From Aspergillus flavus (Eukaryota > Ascomycota > Eurotiomycetes > Eurotiales > Aspergillaceae): DNA of 64,000 nucleotides. A model generated the notes under the pieces. It saw only the letters and a list, made by a program, of their open reading frames with translations. It did no database searches and was not told the DNA's origin. Position numbers and translations under genes: made by a program. The stretch spans positions 1,798,001 through 1,862,000 of the forward strand of contig NC_092407.1 in the NCBI RefSeq assembly GCF_009017415.1, written 5' to 3'. This document shows, one piece after another, positions 47,428 through 57,682 of the stretch; position 1 is the stretch's first letter; each line of letters begins with the position of its first letter.

Positions 47428-48271
47428 TCAATCAAACCCCACAAACCACTCCATAGCACTGTCAATGAGCCCACGCACATCCCGATCTAACTCAGAACCC
47501 ACAGCGTCCTGGGCAACATTGTTCAGTAAATTGAGCAAAGCCTGTGACATCAGATGCTCGAAATCACCGATATTCATCTCAATTGACACCCAGTGAACCT
47601 TCTTTTTCTCTTTCTTTCTCCCACCCTCACCTTCCTCACCCCCCTTGTCCCCCTCTTTAACTGCTTCGCCACTCTGGTCTTCAACTTGACAGTCAGTCTC
47701 CATCTCTCCCTCATCCACATCCTTACTACCTTCCTTCTTATCTCCCTCACTCTCACAATCATGAACTGCAACCCTCCCCAAAACCCTAACCCTCCACCCA
47801 ACCCCCTCCCTCAAAAAACAATCCACCCCACCCCCCCTAATCCCCGCAAGTAACACTTCAACAAGATACCCCCCATCACACTTGTCATTAACCCAGCCCC
47901 GAGTCCAACACACAGGATAAAACCCCCTCAACCTCTTCCCGTCCTTATCCCCATACCTCCCCAACCCAAAGATATCCCTTACATCGCTCAGAAGACTCAA
48001 ATCGAAGTCCTGGTCCTCAAGGAAAGATGTATATCGTTCGAAAGGATAGAGGAGACAGTTCAGAGCGAGGCTGGTTAGGCGGTGGGTGAGGTAGAACTGG
48101 ACGGTGGTTTTGGGGGGGGGGGGGGGGGGGGGGGTAGGTTGGGAGGCAGGTTGAGAGGTCGTTGAGGAGGTTGGGTTGGGTTTGGGTTGAGGGGAGGAGG
48201 TAGGCTGTTAGGGCTTGGGTCAGGGTTGTGGTTGTGAGGTTTTGAGGGAGTTGCGGATATCTTGGTGGCAT
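47428..48271 (-). pseudogene. Unknown gene, about 280 aa, frame broken by a 23-C run
   Basis: On the minus strand the frame starts at 48271 (MPPRYPQLPQNLTTTTLTQA) and runs into a 23-base C homopolymer (48112-48134), after which it is out of phase. The following frame continues smoothly (TVQFYLTHRLTSLALNCLLY, then DVRDIFGLGRYGDKDGKRL) to the stop at 47428. A run of 22 or 25 would join both halves into one protein with a proline stretch. An acidic-basic linker (EEGEGGRKKEKKKVHWVS) precedes the C-terminus. Family not recognised. It may be a sequencing error, a length-variable site or a real break. Codon use is extremely C-rich before the run and G-rich after it. Confidence 0.6.
48112..48134 (+). 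repeat. Poly-G homopolymer, 23 bases
   Basis: 23 consecutive G on the plus strand, inside the gene at 47428-48271. It is the longest homopolymer I noticed in the window. Confidence 0.95.
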
Positions 48272-48714
48272 TTTGGGAGGGTTGTTTGGTTTTGGAGGAT
48301 TTGAGATATGGTGCGTTGAGGATGGGTTTGGAGGTGGATGTGGAAGATCTGGGTTTGGGGATGGGTTGGAGACTGTTTATATAGGGTTGGTTTGAGGTGA
48401 AGTGAATGATTGTAGTGTATCGCTATAGTGTAGCGCTATGGTGTTGCGTTCAGTGTAGGATTGTGCTCTTCTGTGCTGGGTTCTTGTTTTGATAATTGTG
48501 TGCATATAATGTTGGCACTGCGGCTATCCTGTGTAGCCTGGGATAGTCCGTGATAACAACAACTTACAAAGAACAAAATGAACAATAGAATCTCCAATTG
48601 ATATCTGTACAATACAAAATACAACTGCTAAGGGGTATGATTTAAGAAACAGAACAAACAACTTAATCCAGATCCAAACCAATGCACGAAACACCAAAGA
48701 AGTCAAACGAACAA
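48272..48714. other. Intergenic, G-rich near the left edge
   Basis: About 0.44 kb. The left part continues the G-rich plus strand of the neighbouring gene; the rest is AT-rich. No gene. Confidence 0.5.
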
Positions 48715-51700
48715 TTATTGCACCAATGGGCTCCCGATCTTGGGTTTAAAAGCAAGACTCTTCCGTCTGGCTGCCTCTAATTTCACCCGCAGCTTCTGTG
48801 ACTGCTCCTCACTTGGCCCTGAGTTGGAGAAAAGTCCCTGTCGGAGCTGCTTTGGCGGACAGGTCTGCTGTACAAGTTTCGACCGTTGAGAAAGGAAGAA
48901 GGGGGTTGCGGGGGACATGCCAACGGAGTCCATGTTGAAGGTGAAAGCAGGAGTTTTGGGTGTTTGGAAATATCTCGGGTCTATTCCCGGATAGCCAGCT
49001 TCGGATTTCTTGCTCCTCTTGGGGGTTGAAGGTGCATCACGGGTAGTGGACGTGGTCGAACGCGCGAAATCGGCAGCGCCCACACCAGATCGTCTGCTCC
49101 CTGCATCGGCCTTGACAAGGGTTCCGTTGACATTGCTCAGTGCGCGGGGCTCCATGCTCTTTCTGCGCTTAGCCCCTCCACGCGGAATAATTGAGCTGTC
49201 GACGGCATAGTGAGCCTCGTCAAGCCACTTGTTTTCTCTTTCGCAATCCAAGACCCAGCCAACACCTACGCACTTGACTAGACCCGCAGCTTGCCTGACC
49301 TTCTCCATAGTCCGCACACCGCCATCCTTATAGACAACGTGAGTTATGCCGACTTTGCCTTCCCTGGTCTCTGTCTGTTCATCGGGAGACACACTCGAGC
49401 GGGGATTCCAGGACCAGTTCTTAACACATCTGGCACCCATCTGCTGTAAAAGCTCCACGAAGATCCCACTAGCGTCTTCTCCTTCGGTCGTATGCACGTC
49501 CACATACACAACAGCTCCTTGCAAGGCTCCAGTGGGAGTCGGCTGGTGGATGCTGCTACGCCTGCGAGAGGACTTGGCAGGGCTGGGAGAACGCGAAGGC
49601 GCCCTTTTCCGCTCAGCCTCTTGTGTCGTTTCCCGTGCCCTGGAGCTGCTTCGGGACCGGCTAGGCTGCAATTGTGGCATTGTACTATACGATAATCTCG
49701 GTGCCTTGCGAGGGGGGAGAGAATCAGTATCCTCTTGGAGAGCGAGGATAGATTTGCGAAGTCGAGGAGACGAGCGAGTGGGTGATGTGATGGAAAGAGA
49801 GCGACCTCTCTTACGGGACACCTTCAAAGGGGATACTTCCCCTTCCGGCTTCAGGGGTACCTTCGAAACCGTGTGGAATGTCTGCAAGGGGTTGGTCTTG
49901 CCCCGCACTGGCGTGGCCGGTGCGGGAAGCTGAACTTCATAATTTTCTTTCTCATCATCCAACGCTTCTTGGATGGACGCAGCTGGACGCAGTGGGCTCT
50001 CGTAAACAATCGAAACTTGTGTATCCTCATGAGCATCAGGCTGTTTGTTTTCCACAATGTCCTCATCGCTAAATATCTCGAACATAGGAAGTCCGGGAGA
50101 CTTCTCCAGATCCTCAAAAGCACAGCGACCCATTTCAGGCGACACAATGTCATACTCGTCCTCCGTGGCCGCAAGTTCTTCGTTTGGCTGGAGTTCATCA
50201 AGCACTGGGGATTGTGACTTGGCCGAGAGATCGGGGTAAGACACATCTTCTTGAACTGTATTGACATTGCTAGGGCCGCTCAGATTGCCTGAAAGGGAGA
50301 AGATGCCTCGGCGTCCAGAGCGCCTCTGCTCAGTCTTCTGGGGGCTACTCGCCTTCAACTCGCTGAGTTGCTCGGCCAACAGCGTGAAGCGGGGACGTTG
50401 ATGCCTTTCCTTCTCCGGCCCAGGAGCATGATTTTGGGGCTGAGGAGAGGGCTGAGCATCTGGGACGGGGAGATCCGTCGTAGTCGTGTTATCAGCGACA
50501 TCAAAGTTCACAGTTTCCACTGCCGTGTCACGGTACTCATCAGCGAAGCGAGGAGGCGCGAACGAGGCGAAATACTGTGGAACGAAATAGAAATAGTGTG
50601 GAAGCTGGGGTGTCGGTGGTTCTTCGATTTCGTAAGGAGCATATACCTCAGGGGTGATTGCGCGTGGTTGAGGGGTCGGTTCAGGTGTTTCTCTAGGCAT
50701 CTGTTCATAAGGTTGTTGAGGCGTCTGTTCAGGAACCTGTTCAGGAATCTGTTCAGGGGTTTGCTCAGGAGTGTGCCTCGGCACCTCTACAGGTGTTTGT
50801 CTAGAACTCTGTGCAGATGCCAGTCTAGGTGTCCGTTCAGACACTCTTCTAGATGTCCGTCGTAGGGTCCCTCGGGGTGTACGACGAGGCGTATGTCTGA
50901 GTGTTCTACCAGGAGTATCAAATGCGACAAGCGTAGCCTCTTCCTCATCGAACTCGTAATCATCGAGCATGTCGACCTCTTCTTCGTCATACTCCAAGTT
51001 AGGACCGACGCTTTGATCACCCGCAACTTCCGGAGTCTTAGCACGATCATCTGTCTCTTCATTGCGAGGCATTTCAGAGGCGCCGGAAGGATCTTCAATG
51101 AAGACGTCTTCAAGCCCCTCGAGCATACTTTCGCGACTTGCGAACTCTACTGGTTCCTGCAGCTCGTCGTTCTGTGAATCATCCTCAGATTTGTAGTTCT
51201 CTTCCTCATAATCATCACCCTGTTGATTTTCAAGGGTGGTGATATCTTCCTCCACATCCGGCGCCACCGAAATTCTATCCTCGGCAGTAGCGTGCTCATC
51301 ATAAATCTCAGTATCAACTAAGCTCTCCACATATTTAGTAGGCTCATAGTCATCCTGCTCCGCGACCTCAAGACAAATTGTGTATTCATCAGGGATCTCT
51401 GGCACATAGGCTTCGAGGCGTTCCTCAAAGTGGTCCTGCTCGAAATCATCCTCCATGAGAATATTTTCGACAATCTCATTTTGGCCTTCAAAGAGCTCAT
51501 AGAGGCCCATGTCGGCCCCATCGCTCTCAGCGGTGCTCTCACGATCCATGTCAACAGCATCCAGAGGCTCTTCTAGGCCGTCGTTGATATGCTCCATATC
51601 TCCTTCGTGCTCACTTGCGGTCTCTCCGCGGTTCATACCAAAATCTTCGACAGCATCTACGTGAGCTTCATCAGTATGTTCCAAGTTTTGCCCATGGCTG

Positions 51701-53460
51701 TCATCTTCCATCTGAGACTGCGGTGTATATGAAACGTCGTTGGATTCCTCAATAAATTCAGGCTCGGCTTCAGGTTCTGGAGTCTCAGCATCGTGTCTGC
51801 CCGCCAGGGCCTCCGTGACGAGCTCATCATCCGGCATTTCCAAGGTCTCTTCCGAGTCATACCTTTGGTAGGAACTTTCAGCAACCTTAGGGGAAGGGAT
51901 CTCCAACTCATTCGGCCGGTTGGAATCAGACTCTACATGCTCAGTCATTAGGGATCTCGAGAAAAGTAGAGAGCTTTTAAACGGAGAGGCAACCTTCTTC
52001 GCAGGACTCTGGAGGAAGCTGCGTTTCAAAGGTGTTGACGATTCCTGTAAGGACGGCTGTGACAAAAACGAGGCTCCAAAAAGTCCCTTCTTAGGTGACG
52101 ACTTAAGCGGGGAGTTCTGCCCAGGTGTGAAGTTCGGCTGGGAAAGAGGCCTCAGATCATCGAAACCGAGATTACCACGTCTCGGTGTCTCCAAGTTTGC
52201 CTTCCTTGGCGACGACTTTAGTGGCGAGTTGTCTGTGGGTGTAAAGTTAGGCTGAGCAATAGACTTTGGATTCTCTGACAAAGCAAGACCGCGCCGTGGG
52301 GTCTCTCTGACGCTGTAGCTAAATGGAGAAGGAGGAGGTCGGCGAGCAGGGCTAGACAAGAAAGCTGCATCGCTGAAATCGACAGACTTCGGTGGTTGGA
52401 GAGTAGGCTGTCCGTTCTCGTCGACAGCTTTGGGAGGTTGGCTGGAAGTGAAATTGATTCGTTTCACTGGGGAGCTGAGTCCGGTTTGTTCTGATCCGTG
52501 TTTGTTGGGGGAGTCGACGTGTAGCTTAATCTGGTCCTTGGTGGTGCTTAATTCATCATCCTCACCGTCAGAGCTAGCGTACGAGGAGATTCCCTTCGCG
52601 ACTTGTGTTGCCTTCTTCGGAGAAAGAGGCTTGGAGGCACCCTTTTTGGTTGCCGCCGGCTTGCGGCCTCTACCAGGAGTACCCTTTCGAGAAGGCTTCG
52701 CAGCAAGGCCAGCTGGACGTTCAGCTGGTCGCCTTCTCCCTGCGGGCGGTGGGGGTGATGGTTCGCTGAAGTCGTCTGAGTCCGACACATCCTTAAAGGT
52801 CACCGTCTTCTTCTTCGCTGGGCCTCGCAAAAGATTCGATCTCATGAGTGTAGAATTGGTCGTTATCGTCAGCTCCTTAGGCCCTTGGGACGATGTATTC
52901 TCAGTGGCTAGGGTGCGGGCCTTCTTCTGAGTATCAGCAGCAGCAGTGGTCGACTTCGCATTCGTCGACCCCTTAGGTCTACCTCGCTGCTTTGGAGCAG
53001 CAGTCGCGGAATCTGTCTCAGTCGCCGGCTTTGTCCTCGGTCTTCCGGCCCGCTTCTTCTGTCCATCTGCGTGTGTTTCACCATCCTCGTTCTCATTCAC
53101 AGTCCCTGACTTAGTGGATGTAGTAGTGGCCGGTTTCCTACCACGACCCGTAGTAGCAGTAGTCGATCCAGCGGGCCTGCCTCTGGCTTTGGTGGTCGAG
53201 GATTTCTCCGTCGTATTCATTACTCCCAGCTCATCATCAGTATCTTCATCCGTAACATCGTCAGCTGATTTACTCATAGACGATAGATTTGTCCGGGCGG
53301 TCCGCTTTCTTCCCTCCGTAGCTGAAGTGGGTGCCTTTGCTTTCGTCGTCTTCGCAGCAGGCTTAGCCCCGGCCCTGCTAGTCGTAGTGGTAGTTCGTTT
53401 CGCCGTACGCGTCGCGCGTGGAGGCGACGCCGCCGCCGGAATAACCGCAGCTCGAGCCAT
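48715..53460 (-). CDS. Large AT-hook and BRCT-domain nuclear protein, 1581 aa
   Basis: Single exon; first ATG in frame gives MARAAVIPAAASPPRATRT. The N-terminal 240 residues are basic and carry AT-hook-like cores (KARGRPAGS, TGRGRKPAT, RAGRPRTKP, KQRGRPKGS). At about 385-455 there is a 35-residue duplication containing SQPNFTP...NSPLKSSP. At about 470-850 the chain is very acidic. At about 850-925 there is a 4-residue tandem array (RTPR and PEQT types). One BRCT-like domain lies at about 1310-1420 (GAVVYVDVHTTEGEDASGIF, ending VGVGWVLDCERENKWLDEAH). Many S/T-P-x-K/R sites suggest CDK control. It probably acts on chromatin in DNA damage or chromosome structure; no named orthologue recognised. 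Confidence 0.85.
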   Translation of the reverse strand: MARAAVIPAAASPPRATRTAKRTTTTTSRAGAKPAAKTTKAKAPTSATEGRKRTARTNLSSMSKSADDVTDEDTDDELGVMNTTEKSSTTKARGRPAGSTTATTGRGRKPATTTSTKSGTVNENEDGETHADGQKKRAGRPRTKPATETDSATAAPKQRGRPKGSTNAKSTTAAADTQKKARTLATENTSSQGPKELTITTNSTLMRSNLLRGPAKKKTVTFKDVSDSDDFSEPSPPPPAGRRRPAERPAGLAAKPSRKGTPGRGRKPAATKKGASKPLSPKKATQVAKGISSYASSDGEDDELSTTKDQIKLHVDSPNKHGSEQTGLSSPVKRINFTSSQPPKAVDENGQPTLQPPKSVDFSDAAFLSSPARRPPPSPFSYSVRETPRRGLALSENPKSIAQPNFTPTDNSPLKSSPRKANLETPRRGNLGFDDLRPLSQPNFTPGQNSPLKSSPKKGLFGASFLSQPSLQESSTPLKRSFLQSPAKKVASPFKSSLLFSRSLMTEHVESDSNRPNELEIPSPKVAESSYQRYDSEETLEMPDDELVTEALAGRHDAETPEPEAEPEFIEESNDVSYTPQSQMEDDSHGQNLEHTDEAHVDAVEDFGMNRGETASEHEGDMEHINDGLEEPLDAVDMDRESTAESDGADMGLYELFEGQNEIVENILMEDDFEQDHFEERLEAYVPEIPDEYTICLEVAEQDDYEPTKYVESLVDTEIYDEHATAEDRISVAPDVEEDITTLENQQGDDYEEENYKSEDDSQNDELQEPVEFASRESMLEGLEDVFIEDPSGASEMPRNEETDDRAKTPEVAGDQSVGPNLEYDEEEVDMLDDYEFDEEEATLVAFDTPGRTLRHTPRRTPRGTLRRTSRRVSERTPRLASAQSSRQTPVEVPRHTPEQTPEQIPEQVPEQTPQQPYEQMPRETPEPTPQPRAITPEVYAPYEIEEPPTPQLPHYFYFVPQYFASFAPPRFADEYRDTAVETVNFDVADNTTTTDLPVPDAQPSPQPQNHAPGPEKERHQRPRFTLLAEQLSELKASSPQKTEQRRSGRRGIFSLSGNLSGPSNVNTVQEDVSYPDLSAKSQSPVLDELQPNEELAATEDEYDIVSPEMGRCAFEDLEKSPGLPMFEIFSDEDIVENKQPDAHEDTQVSIVYESPLRPAASIQEALDDEKENYEVQLPAPATPVRGKTNPLQTFHTVSKVPLKPEGEVSPLKVSRKRGRSLSITSPTRSSPRLRKSILALQEDTDSLPPRKAPRLSYSTMPQLQPSRSRSSSRARETTQEAERKRAPSRSPSPAKSSRRRSSIHQPTPTGALQGAVVYVDVHTTEGEDASGIFVELLQQMGARCVKNWSWNPRSSVSPDEQTETREGKVGITHVVYKDGGVRTMEKVRQAAGLVKCVGVGWVLDCERENKWLDEAHYAVDSSIIPRGGAKRRKSMEPRALSNVNGTLVKADAGSRRSGVGAADFARSTTSTTRDAPSTPKRSKKSEAGYPGIDPRYFQTPKTPAFTFNMDSVGMSPATPFFLSQRSKLVQQTCPPKQLRQGLFSNSGPSEEQSQKLRVKLEAARRKSLAFKPKIGSPLVQ
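50690..50905 (-). repeat. 12-nt degenerate tandem array inside the BRCT gene
   Basis: Encodes repeated four-residue units, first RTPR/RTSR-like, then PEQT/PEQI/PEQV-like. In-frame 12-bp periodicity is visible on the plus strand as repeated GTTCAGG(A/G) blocks. Confidence 0.7.
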
Positions 53461-54182
53461 TGTGTAGCTATATACCAACCAATCCGTCGTCGGAAAACAA
53501 GTCGTAAATCGGCCAGGCGATGTTTATTTGGCGTGGCGGGGAACAAAAACAAAAATTAATTACACACCGCAATACTCATTGTGCGCCTGGTCGAGGTGCT
53601 ATCAGCCACAATTGTTGACCCTCGAAAAGAAACCTTCAAAACATGTGCAGGGTCGGCAAAGTAGGAGAGTTGAAGGTATGTGTTGTCGTTGGCGCCGATC
53701 GTTTAGTCTAAGTGGGCGTTTGTCATGGGTTGCTTGTTTGGGCCGTGGCGTCTGTTTCTCTGGCAACCGACTGGACCCACATAGGGCACGTGAGTGAGAC
53801 TGTGTTGCATCATCTGCGAGCTTAACTTGGTTGCACTTAAATTATTATGATACGTAGTTTAATTCGATAAGTACATTCACTGTAGGCCAGATATAGAAAA
53901 CAGTGTGTAATACTGCCATTAGTTGACCGTACCGTAGGTCCCAATTAGATGCAGTTTGGAAACCTCCCCACAACCACCACAATTGGGTAATCCAGAAATA
54001 TATTCAAAAAGGACCGTGCCAAGGCCGAGATGTAACTTAGATACAATCAAGCTAAAAGGCACAGGAGGAAGAAATTGAAGAGAAGCAAAAAAAAAAGTCG
54101 GGATATATCGCAATATATATAAAAGTAGTTCCTGGGAAGAGAAAAGAGAAAGAAAGCCGTATCCAACAGAATTGCTCCAGTC
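53461..54182. other. Intergenic between BRCT gene and phospholipase B
   Basis: About 0.72 kb: the 5' flank of the BRCT gene and the 3' flank of the phospholipase gene, both minus strand. No gene recognised. Confidence 0.5.
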
Positions 54183-56246
54183 TCACAGCAAGGTGAAAAG
54201 AGCAGCACTGGTCGCTACGATGGTGGTGATGACAGCCGGGGAGAGAGCGGAACCAGCACTATCCTCCAACAGGGTGACGGGCTCATAGTCAGCAGGGTTG
54301 GTGGAGTTCGTAGTGCCATCCCAGCAGTACTTCTGGAAGCACTGGGTGCAGGCATCCGGAACCTGGGTATTCGTGCGCTCGAAAGACCGACTCAGAATAG
54401 CACAACCGACGCAGGTCGTCCAGTTACCATCACGAGTGCTGTTACCCATCGTCACCACATCATATCCGTTGCGGATGGTGTCGTCTCTTTCGGAGATCTC
54501 ATAGCTTGGCTGGAAGGTTGACCAGTTCGAGTAAGACACGTATGGATAGTTCGGAAGGTAGACAACCAAAGGCGTAGGGCCTGTGGTGTTCGTACTGTTA
54601 CATCCGAAGAACGTTGGCCGCGTATTCAAGCCATTGTTAACAAAGGTATTCTGGTCAGGGATCGCGGGGAATGAGGTTCCGTTAGCGATACCGGTGGAGT
54701 TCAGGCTGCGCTCGTAAGTGGCAACGAGAGCTGTGCCGTTGGGCCAAGAATAAGTCGTGTCAGCGGAGGAGTCAACAGCAAAGATAACATCTACGTGACG
54801 CTCTGGCTGAATCAAAGGATGCAGAGGAATGTTCTGAAGATCCTCGCCACCGTCCACCATATCGAGTTCCTGTTGATGGGCTGCTGGTGAGCTCTCGGGG
54901 GCCCAGTTGTAGAACGGGTTGGGTGCATAGACAGCAATGTCCTCATCTTCTTCACCAATCTTTGCCAAGATGTCCGAGAATGCCGTCTTCAGGAAATCAG
55001 GAAGCGAAGTTGAGTTAACCTGCAGGAAGAACTGGTTGAACAAACTTGACGAAGTACCCATAACAAAACCGGCGTTGTCGAATCCGCGTACACAGGTCTC
55101 GTTGTCGGGGATAGAACCACCGTCGAATTTAGAGCCTACGTATTCTAGAGGCACAAACCCGTAGACTGTTGGATCAAAAGTACCAAACTCCCAAGGGTTA
55201 AACTCATAGACAGTAGCGTTGCTGCTGACCACGAGCTCATCGGGATACCGACCGTCGGCAACGAGGAGAGGCATCGGCATATCTGCCTGCTTAAATGTAT
55301 CGGTTAGGGCAATGGACGACCAAGTATAGCTCGGACCGCCGTCGGTAGCATTGATCAATTGATAAGAGAGAGCGCGACCCCTAACGCCTATTAGTGCTGC
55401 TCGCATCCACGAGGTGTTCCACGACGTACCAATAATCAGTGATAGAGGTTTCGTATCCCGCATCCTTCTTGTCTTGCACTGCATCGTAAACGTGCTTGTA
55501 GTAAGTCGCAGAATCCAGAATCTGAATGCTATCGCCGTCAGGGCCCTCAAAAATCGAGTTTTGAAACTGCCAGACAGCACCATCCTCATGGGTCTGCAGT
55601 GCTGAAATGGTGGTGAAATTGTTGATATAGATCGACCCCACCAGCCATCCACCACCACTCAGACCAGCCAGATACGTCGCCGACTGTAGCAGACCACCCA
55701 ACTGTCCCGTCGCCGTCGAGTTCTCCGTTCGGCTATCAAACGCTTTGATCGCTCCGGCACCGTTCATCAGGGCGCGATAACCTCCACCAGACACCGCAAT
55801 ACCAATATTGGGAAGATTGGACGTGTTACTCGAGTGGTTGTCGAGATATTGGACAGCATCAAAGTCCTTAATCGTGACATGGTTGAAGAAATCTTTCATG
55901 GCAGATTGAGTCTTCTCCCGTCGGGTTTTCAACCACGAGGTCTCATTGCTCGAGAGCCCGGATGATGCGCTACGCACCGTCGGGCGATTCGCAGGACAAC
56001 TGACGTTGGACGGTACATATCCATCGGGAGCATTTGGCAATGCACGTTCCAACACAGTTCTATCAATCCTCTCAATCCTTTCTCCATGAGGGCCTGGGGC
56101 CGCTGTCACGCCTACCGACCATCAGCGATGTCAGAATAGGTTAAAAGCGCGACGATCGTAGTAAATCGGGAACCACAATAAGAGTGATCAATAAACTTAC
56201 CAGACAGCAACCCGGCTAAAGCAATTGCAGCTGTTGTGGGTTTCAT
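54183..56246 (-). CDS. plb: Phospholipase B (lysophospholipase), secreted, GPI-anchored, 641 aa
   Basis: Exons 56246-56201, 56111-55430 and 55380-54183 (introns 89 and 49 nt). A signal peptide ([20 protein letters not shown]) is completed across intron 1. The cPLA2-like catalytic domain shows the oxyanion Arg in [14 protein letters not shown], the nucleophile Ser in [14 protein letters not shown] and the catalytic Asp in [20 protein letters not shown]. Many Asn-X-Ser/Thr sites and a Cys-rich C-terminal part ([26 protein letters not shown]) follow. The C-terminus ([20 protein letters not shown]) fits a GPI signal. Family knowledge: removes acyl chains from phospholipids and lysophospholipids at the cell surface. 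Confidence 0.93.
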
Positions 56247-57682
56247 ACTGACCTGAAGTGGTCGCACACAGTTCTACGTGAGAGCGACACGTTGTTTTTT
56301 TTTCGAGCAATGTCGAAGGAATTGCTCGGAGACTTGGCCAAATTTTAGGAGACGCAGTGGTCACTCCTTTCTTTTACTAGGGGTGTTCTTAGGAACCGGG
56401 ACTCGGAAGCTTGGCCAAGCACACCAGGGTCTTGGTGCGATCGCAACTAGTGTTTTGAGTGATCTGACTGGAGGACCATGAATTTGATTTGATCGGTTAG
56501 GGGCTGGGGAGCCCGAACCGAGGAATGGATTTCATGAGGTTCGATCCATGATGTCAAAGGATGGCCTAAGTCCGGCTCTTCCGCAATGGTGGCTGACTTG
56601 GGATGGGCGATCGACAACTATTATTGATCAATGGACTTTCTTTTGAGTAGCGTGACTATCAATCAGTTTACGTGTTAGGAAGATTCTCTCAGCTCTGGAA
56701 TTGCTTCGCTTACTGATCGGATTCCTTGTGAGCATATTCTTTTGTGCCAGAATAGAAAAGACAATAAACCCGATACAATTAAAAGAACATAAAAATAGAC
56801 AGTGCAGCGCAGTGCATCTGTCAGATCAGCATTATATGCATAACTCCATGAAGAAGTTCCCGATACGAGTACGTAGAGTGGGTCAGTCGGAAATGAAGTG
56901 AAAAAAGTCGAGGTGCAAATGGAATGTAAGGCTTCCAAGTTCCATCCCCACTCTCTGATAGGCCATCTTCAATCCAATAGACCGAACCCATGGATGCAGG
57001 CTGTGGCTATGTTCTCTTCCGATGAAAAGTTTTTTCCTCTGAATGAAAATTCTTCTGCATCTGAAAACAGGCAGCAAGATAAACCGGGTATATTCCGCTT
57101 ACAAATACATTCAACATTGAATTGAAAAGTCACGTTATGATGGCTTGGCAAAAGCTTGACAACCTGCGGTGTAACAATTTAACACAGGCTCTGGAATATA
57201 CTTAGTAGTAGTACTCCGTACACTACTCACATTTACCCAGTAACACTTGAACTGATTTCCTTGTATTATACTAGTAGTCTGCCACATATAGCACTTACCC
57301 CTCCTATCAAATATTTTCGCGATTTTTCAGGGATCGTTAACCTTTGAAGTTTTGCGCTCACTCAAACGATTGGTCAAATACCACAACCATTCTATATGGG
57401 GTACTCGTAATCATCAAGACAATACGTACCACCAAAGCACTACTTGATTTCCCCCTATCTATACTCTTTTCCCCACTGACCTTTTTACAACGAGAGACCG
57501 AATACATAGTATCTGCTTAATGATGAACAGAGGAAACGAAACCAAACCAATATACCGCTTACAATCGTCGTACTCTCTCTCTCTCCCCGAGATATATAAT
57601 TCCAAACGTATAGGCACCAAGTACAGATCTTTTGAACCAAGTCTGAAAGAATACATTTCAATTTCACACTCCACTGAGGACA
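56247..57682. other. Intergenic, no gene recognised
   Basis: About 1.4 kb. It contains the phospholipase promoter, a TACTCCGTA-type motif near 57213 and a CT repeat near 57575. No coding stretch supported. Confidence 0.5.
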
